From Desulfobacteraceae bacterium (GTDB taxonomy: Bacteria; Desulfobacterota; Desulfobacteria; Desulfobacterales; Desulfobacteraceae), in NCBI GenBank assembly GCA_015486915.1, contig WFQS01000614.1, forward strand, positions 1 to 16,391: DNA of 16,391 bases. Direction: 5' to 3'. How positions within the stretch are numbered: position 1 is the first letter of the stretch; every line of letters begins with the position of its first letter. The position numbers were made by a program, and so were the translations under genes. Positions 13,168 through 16,391 of this stretch are shown here, piece by piece. Under the pieces are notes generated by a model. That model ran no database searches and had not been told where the DNA came from. It saw only the letters and a program-made list of their open reading frames with translations.

Positions 13168-16100
13168 ATGGGCATGTCAGAAGAAATTTACAAATCTGAA
13201 AATGCAGTAAGGGTTGTCACTGCCACGGCTCTTTTCGATGGGCATGATGCATCCATCAATATCATGAGAAGGCTTCTTCAGGATTCAGGTGCAGAGGTGA
13301 TACATATCGGCCACAACAGATCTGCAAGGGAAGTTGTTGATGCGGCCATTGAAGAAGACGCCCAGGGCCTTGCAGTCTCAAGTTATCAGGGTGGACACCT
13401 TGAGTATTTTAAATACATGGTTGATTTGCTGAAAGAAAAAAATGCACCGCATATCAAAGTTTTCGGGGGCGGTGGTGGTGTGATCATTCCGTCTGAAATA
13501 AAAGAGCTTCAGGAGTATGGGGTCACAAGAATCTATTCACCTGAAGACGGAGCACAGATGGGACTCCAGGGAATCATCAATGACCAGATTAAAAAGATGG
13601 ATTTTTCTACAGTTGATTTTGATAAACTGGATTATTCAAAATTAAGTATTGATAATAAATACATTACAGCCCATTTCATAACTGCGGTTCAGGAGGCAAA
13701 GGCCAGAAATAACGGAAGTCTTGAACCGATTCTTGAAAAACTGAAAGGGCTTGAAAAAGGCAAAAATCCACCTGTCATAGGGCTTACAGGAACTGGTGGA
13801 GCCGGAAAATCTTCCCTTACAGATGAGTTCATTTTAAGAATGTTAATGGATCTTAAAGATATCAATATTGCCGTTTTAAGCTGTGATCCTTCAAGAAGAA
13901 AAACAGGCGGGGCCCTTCTGGGTGACCGAATCAGAATGAACTCCATTGATACGGGCCGTGTTTACATGCGTTCCCTTGCAACACGGGAAGCCCATTCCGA
14001 ACTTCCCGCATCTCTTCCAGAAGCAATAGAAGTGGTAAAGGCCGCTGGATATGATATCGTCATCGTGGAAACCGCAGGTATCGGCCAGGGAGATTCAAGG
14101 ATCATCGATCTTGTTGATATTGCCATTTACGTCATGACCGCTGAATTCGGTGCTCCGTCCCAGCTTGAAAAAATAGACATGCTGGACTATGCCGATATTG
14201 TTGTCATTAATAAATTTGAGAAAAGGGGCAGTGAAGATGCATTAAGGGATGTGAGAAAGCAGGTACAGAGAAACCGCAAGGCATTTGAAACATCCACTGA
14301 AGAAATGCCTGTATTCGGAACCATTGCTTCCAAGTTCAATGATGATGGTGTCACGGCATTTTATCATACAGTTCTTGATCTCCTGGAAAAACGGGATGGG
14401 AAAAAATTTGAGTCCCATTTTCCAAGAACCGATACAAAATTTTCCACATCAAAGACCATCATTATACCCTCGGACAGGACAAGATATCTTGCTGAAATTT
14501 CTGACACCGTAAGAAAATATCATAAAACAACCGAAGAACAGGCAGAAGCTGTAAGGGAACGCTGGCATTTTCAGCAGATTGAAAAGATGCTTGAATCAGC
14601 AATGTCAGATGATGTTTCATCAATTATTGAAAAGCTCAAAGAGAGTGTGAAAATACCAAATGCAAAAATAAACGATGAAACTGAAAAACTTCTTGCACAG
14701 TGGGATGATATAAAGGCAACCTATTCAAAAGATGAACTTTCCTATAAGGTAAGGGGAAAGGAGTTCAGGCTCCCACTTTATTCGGAATCCCTTTCACATT
14801 CAAAAATACCAAAGGTGTGTATTCCAAAATACAAGGATCCCGGAGAAGTCATCAAGTGGATGCGAAATGAGAATGTGGCCGGCAATTTTCCCTTTACTGC
14901 AGGGGATTTCCCCTTAAAAAGAGTTGACGAGGACCCCACGAGAATGTTTGCCGGAGAAGGAGGCCCTTTTGACACCAACAAGAGATTCAGACTTCTTTCA
15001 AGTAATTACCCTGCAAAACGCCTTTCAACTGCATTTGATTCTGTAACCCTCTATGGAAATGATCCTGATACAAGACCGGATATTTACGGTAAAATAGGAA
15101 ATTCAGGTGTGAGTATCTGCTCAGTAGAGGATGCTAAAGTTCTGTACAGCGGTTTTGACCTCTGCGCTTCAAACACTTCAGTTTCAATGACAATCAACGG
15201 ACCTGCACCCATCATGCTTGCCATGTTCATGAACACGGCCATAGACCAGCAGATGACAAAATTCAAAGAAGAAAATAAAAGAGAACCCGATGAAGAAGAA
15301 GCTGCTGAAATAAAACAGAAGACCATGTCCGTTGTAAGGGGAACAATCCAGGCGGATATTTTAAAGGAAGACCAGGGACAGAACACCTGCATTTTTTCCA
15401 TAGAGTTTGCCCTGAAAATGATGGGTGATATTCAGCAGTATTTTATTGACCATGCAGTGAAAAATTTTTATTCCGTTTCCATTTCAGGCTATCATATTGC
15501 AGAAGCAGGTGCCAACCCCATAACCCAGCTCGCACTTACCATGTCCAACGGGTTTACCTATGTAGAGTATTACCTTGCAAGGGGAATGGATATCAATGCC
15601 TTTGCCCATTCTTTATCCTTTTTCTTTTCCAATGGAATGGACCCTGAATACACGGTAATAGGAAGGGTGGCAAGGAGGATCTGGGCCATTGCCATGAGGG
15701 ATCTGTACGGCGCAGAAGAAAAATGCCAGAAACTCAAATACCATATCCAGACTTCAGGAAGATCTCTGCACAGCCAGGATATTCAATTCAATGATATCAG
15801 AACCACACTCCAGGCTTTGTGCGCCGTTTATGACAATTGCAACAGCCTGCACACCAATGCTTTTGACGAGGCCATTACAACACCGTCCAGCGAATCTGTC
15901 AGGCGTGCCCTTGCAATTCAGCTGATCATAAACAGGGAATGGGGCCTTGCCAAAAACGAGAACCCGCTCCAGGGAAGTTTCATTGTTGATGAGCTTACCG
16001 ATCTTGTTGAAGAAGCAGTCCTTTCAGAGTTTGAAAAAATTACGGAAAGGGGCGGGGTCTTGGGTGCCATGGAATCCGGTTACCAGAGGGGTAAAATCCA

Positions 16101-16391
16101 GGAAGAGTCCCTTTACTATGAATATCTCAAACATTCCGGCAAATACCCGATTGTGGGGGTTAACACTTTTCAGGATCCCGATGCCAACTATGAAGAGATG
16201 ATGTCATGCCTTGAACTTGCAAGGTCAACGGATGAACAGAAAGATGATCAGCTTAAAAGACTTTCGCAGTTCAAGGGAGAGCATGAAAATGAATCTGAAA
16301 AAGCGCTTGCAAAATTGCAGCAGACAGCCCTTTCAGGTGGAAACATGTTTGCAGAACTCATGGAAACTGTCAAACACTGCTCACTTGGTAC
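13168..16391 (+). CDS. icmF: Fused isobutyryl-CoA mutase IcmF, 3' end cut by window edge
   Basis: This adenosylcobalamin enzyme interconverts isobutyryl-CoA and n-butyryl-CoA and carries its own G-protein chaperone. Domains in order: B12-binding (about 12-150; DGHDAS with axial H26, and the GGGGG loop), a MeaB-like GTPase (about 200-420; P-loop GTGGAGKS 208-215, NKFE 348-351 at the NKxD site), a linker, then the mutase TIM barrel (from about 560; [37 protein letters not shown]). Two pocket residues separate IcmF from methylmalonyl-CoA mutase: F594 in RMFAGEGG and Q738 in GQNTC. They match Phe598 and Gln742 of Cupriavidus IcmF with one constant offset, where methylmalonyl-CoA mutase has Tyr and Arg. 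1074 codons are present; about 20 should be missing. AAGGAG stands 5 bases before ATG 13168. It is in an operon with tetR. Confidence 0.95.
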   Translation, partial: MGMSEEIYKSENAVRVVTATALFDGHDASINIMRRLLQDSGAEVIHIGHNRSAREVVDAAIEEDAQGLAVSSYQGGHLEYFKYMVDLLKEKNAPHIKVFGGGGGVIIPSEIKELQEYGVTRIYSPEDGAQMGLQGIINDQIKKMDFSTVDFDKLDYSKLSIDNKYITAHFITAVQEAKARNNGSLEPILEKLKGLEKGKNPPVIGLTGTGGAGKSSLTDEFILRMLMDLKDINIAVLSCDPSRRKTGGALLGDRIRMNSIDTGRVYMRSLATREAHSELPASLPEAIEVVKAAGYDIVIVETAGIGQGDSRIIDLVDIAIYVMTAEFGAPSQLEKIDMLDYADIVVINKFEKRGSEDALRDVRKQVQRNRKAFETSTEEMPVFGTIASKFNDDGVTAFYHTVLDLLEKRDGKKFESHFPRTDTKFSTSKTIIIPSDRTRYLAEISDTVRKYHKTTEEQAEAVRERWHFQQIEKMLESAMSDDVSSIIEKLKESVKIPNAKINDETEKLLAQWDDIKATYSKDELSYKVRGKEFRLPLYSESLSHSKIPKVCIPKYKDPGEVIKWMRNENVAGNFPFTAGDFPLKRVDEDPTRMFAGEGGPFDTNKRFRLLSSNYPAKRLSTAFDSVTLYGNDPDTRPDIYGKIGNSGVSICSVEDAKVLYSGFDLCASNTSVSMTINGPAPIMLAMFMNTAIDQQMTKFKEENKREPDEEEAAEIKQKTMSVVRGTIQADILKEDQGQNTCIFSIEFALKMMGDIQQYFIDHAVKNFYSVSISGYHIAEAGANPITQLALTMSNGFTYVEYYLARGMDINAFAHSLSFFFSNGMDPEYTVIGRVARRIWAIAMRDLYGAEEKCQKLKYHIQTSGRSLHSQDIQFNDIRTTLQALCAVYDNCNSLHTNAFDEAITTPSSESVRRALAIQLIINREWGLAKNENPLQGSFIVDELTDLVEEAVLSEFEKITERGGVLGAMESGYQRGKIQEESLYYEYLKHSGKYPIVGVNTFQDPDANYEEMMSCLELARSTDEQKDDQLKRLSQFKGEHENESEKALAKLQQTALSGGNMFAELMETVKHCSLG

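Noticed and set aside
15084..15401. Minus-strand open frames of 65-105 codons within icmF and other genes
   Set aside because: They lie opposite well-conserved coding sequence, lack ribosome binding sites and have no recognisable domains, so they are shadows.
13168..16391. Methylmalonyl-CoA mutase as the identity of the last gene
   Set aside because: The single-chain B12-domain, G-domain, mutase order and the Phe594/Gln738 pocket are those of IcmF; methylmalonyl-CoA mutase has Tyr and Arg and the B12 domain at its C-terminus.
1..16391. CRISPR array, prophage or toxin-antitoxin system
   Set aside because: No regularly spaced direct repeats, no phage structural or integrase genes, and no convincing small coupled gene pairs were seen, although a tRNA gene (8785-8872) could in principle serve as an attachment site.

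Overview
The window is a low-GC stretch of a bacterial chromosome. Gene content points to a strictly anaerobic, probably sulfate-reducing Desulfobacterota bacterium of the Desulfobacteraceae type. The evidence is a monofunctional anaerobic CO dehydrogenase, a clostridial/desulfobacterial-style NuoE/NuoF/HoxU-like flavo-iron-sulfur module, and a fused B12-dependent acyl-CoA mutase. The taxonomic placement is an inference from gene families; no rRNA is present.

Layout. (1) 1-2541, plus strand: the 3' part of a CooF-like four-cluster ferredoxin, then a complete Ni-Fe-S CO dehydrogenase CooS. (2) 2542-3043: a 500-bp gene-free stretch holding two separate inverted-repeat elements. One is a 184-nt long palindrome. 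The other is a 158-bp MITE-like element with 12-bp terminal inverted repeats, a flush 7-bp target duplication and a GGGGTCAGG-type hairpin inside it. (3) 3044-6260, plus strand: three genes joined by 4-bp ATGA overlaps, encoding a NuoE-like [2Fe-2S] protein, a NuoF-like FMN/NAD(P)H subunit with an added 2x[4Fe-4S] domain, and a short NuoG/HoxU-like ferredoxin. Together they look like a diaphorase without a hydrogenase catalytic subunit. With CooS/CooF next to it, the simplest hypothesis is that electrons from CO reach NAD(P) through ferredoxin and this module. (4) 6405-8699, minus strand: a cardiolipin synthase (two HKD motifs) preceded by an EEP-family hydrolase, the same pairing as E. coli ybhP-clsB. 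(5) 8785-8872: tRNA-Leu(UAA), followed by a probably bidirectional terminator. (6) 8979-11336, minus strand: an MscS-family channel with a long coiled-coil periplasmic domain. (7) 11470-12114, minus strand: a Cys-rich TrkA-N-like NAD-binding protein of unknown role. (8) 12418 to the end, plus strand: a TetR regulator and a nearly complete IcmF (fused isobutyryl-CoA mutase) in one operon. An 18-bp palindrome at the predicted start of transcription is a good candidate operator.

A second kind of structure runs through the middle of the window. It is a REP-like dispersed palindrome, (C)xGCC-ATGA-GGCx(G), at 6257-6283, 6288-6405, 7839-7865 and 11424-11473, with a degenerate copy near 7944-7955. 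It shows compensatory stem changes. Its conserved ATAAC end repeatedly forms or abuts the stop codon of the neighbouring gene. One copy is split by a 69-bp insertion that carries a terminator-like hairpin.

No CRISPR, prophage, complete insertion sequence or cobalamin riboswitch is visible. The accessory-looking material is limited to the small palindromic elements.
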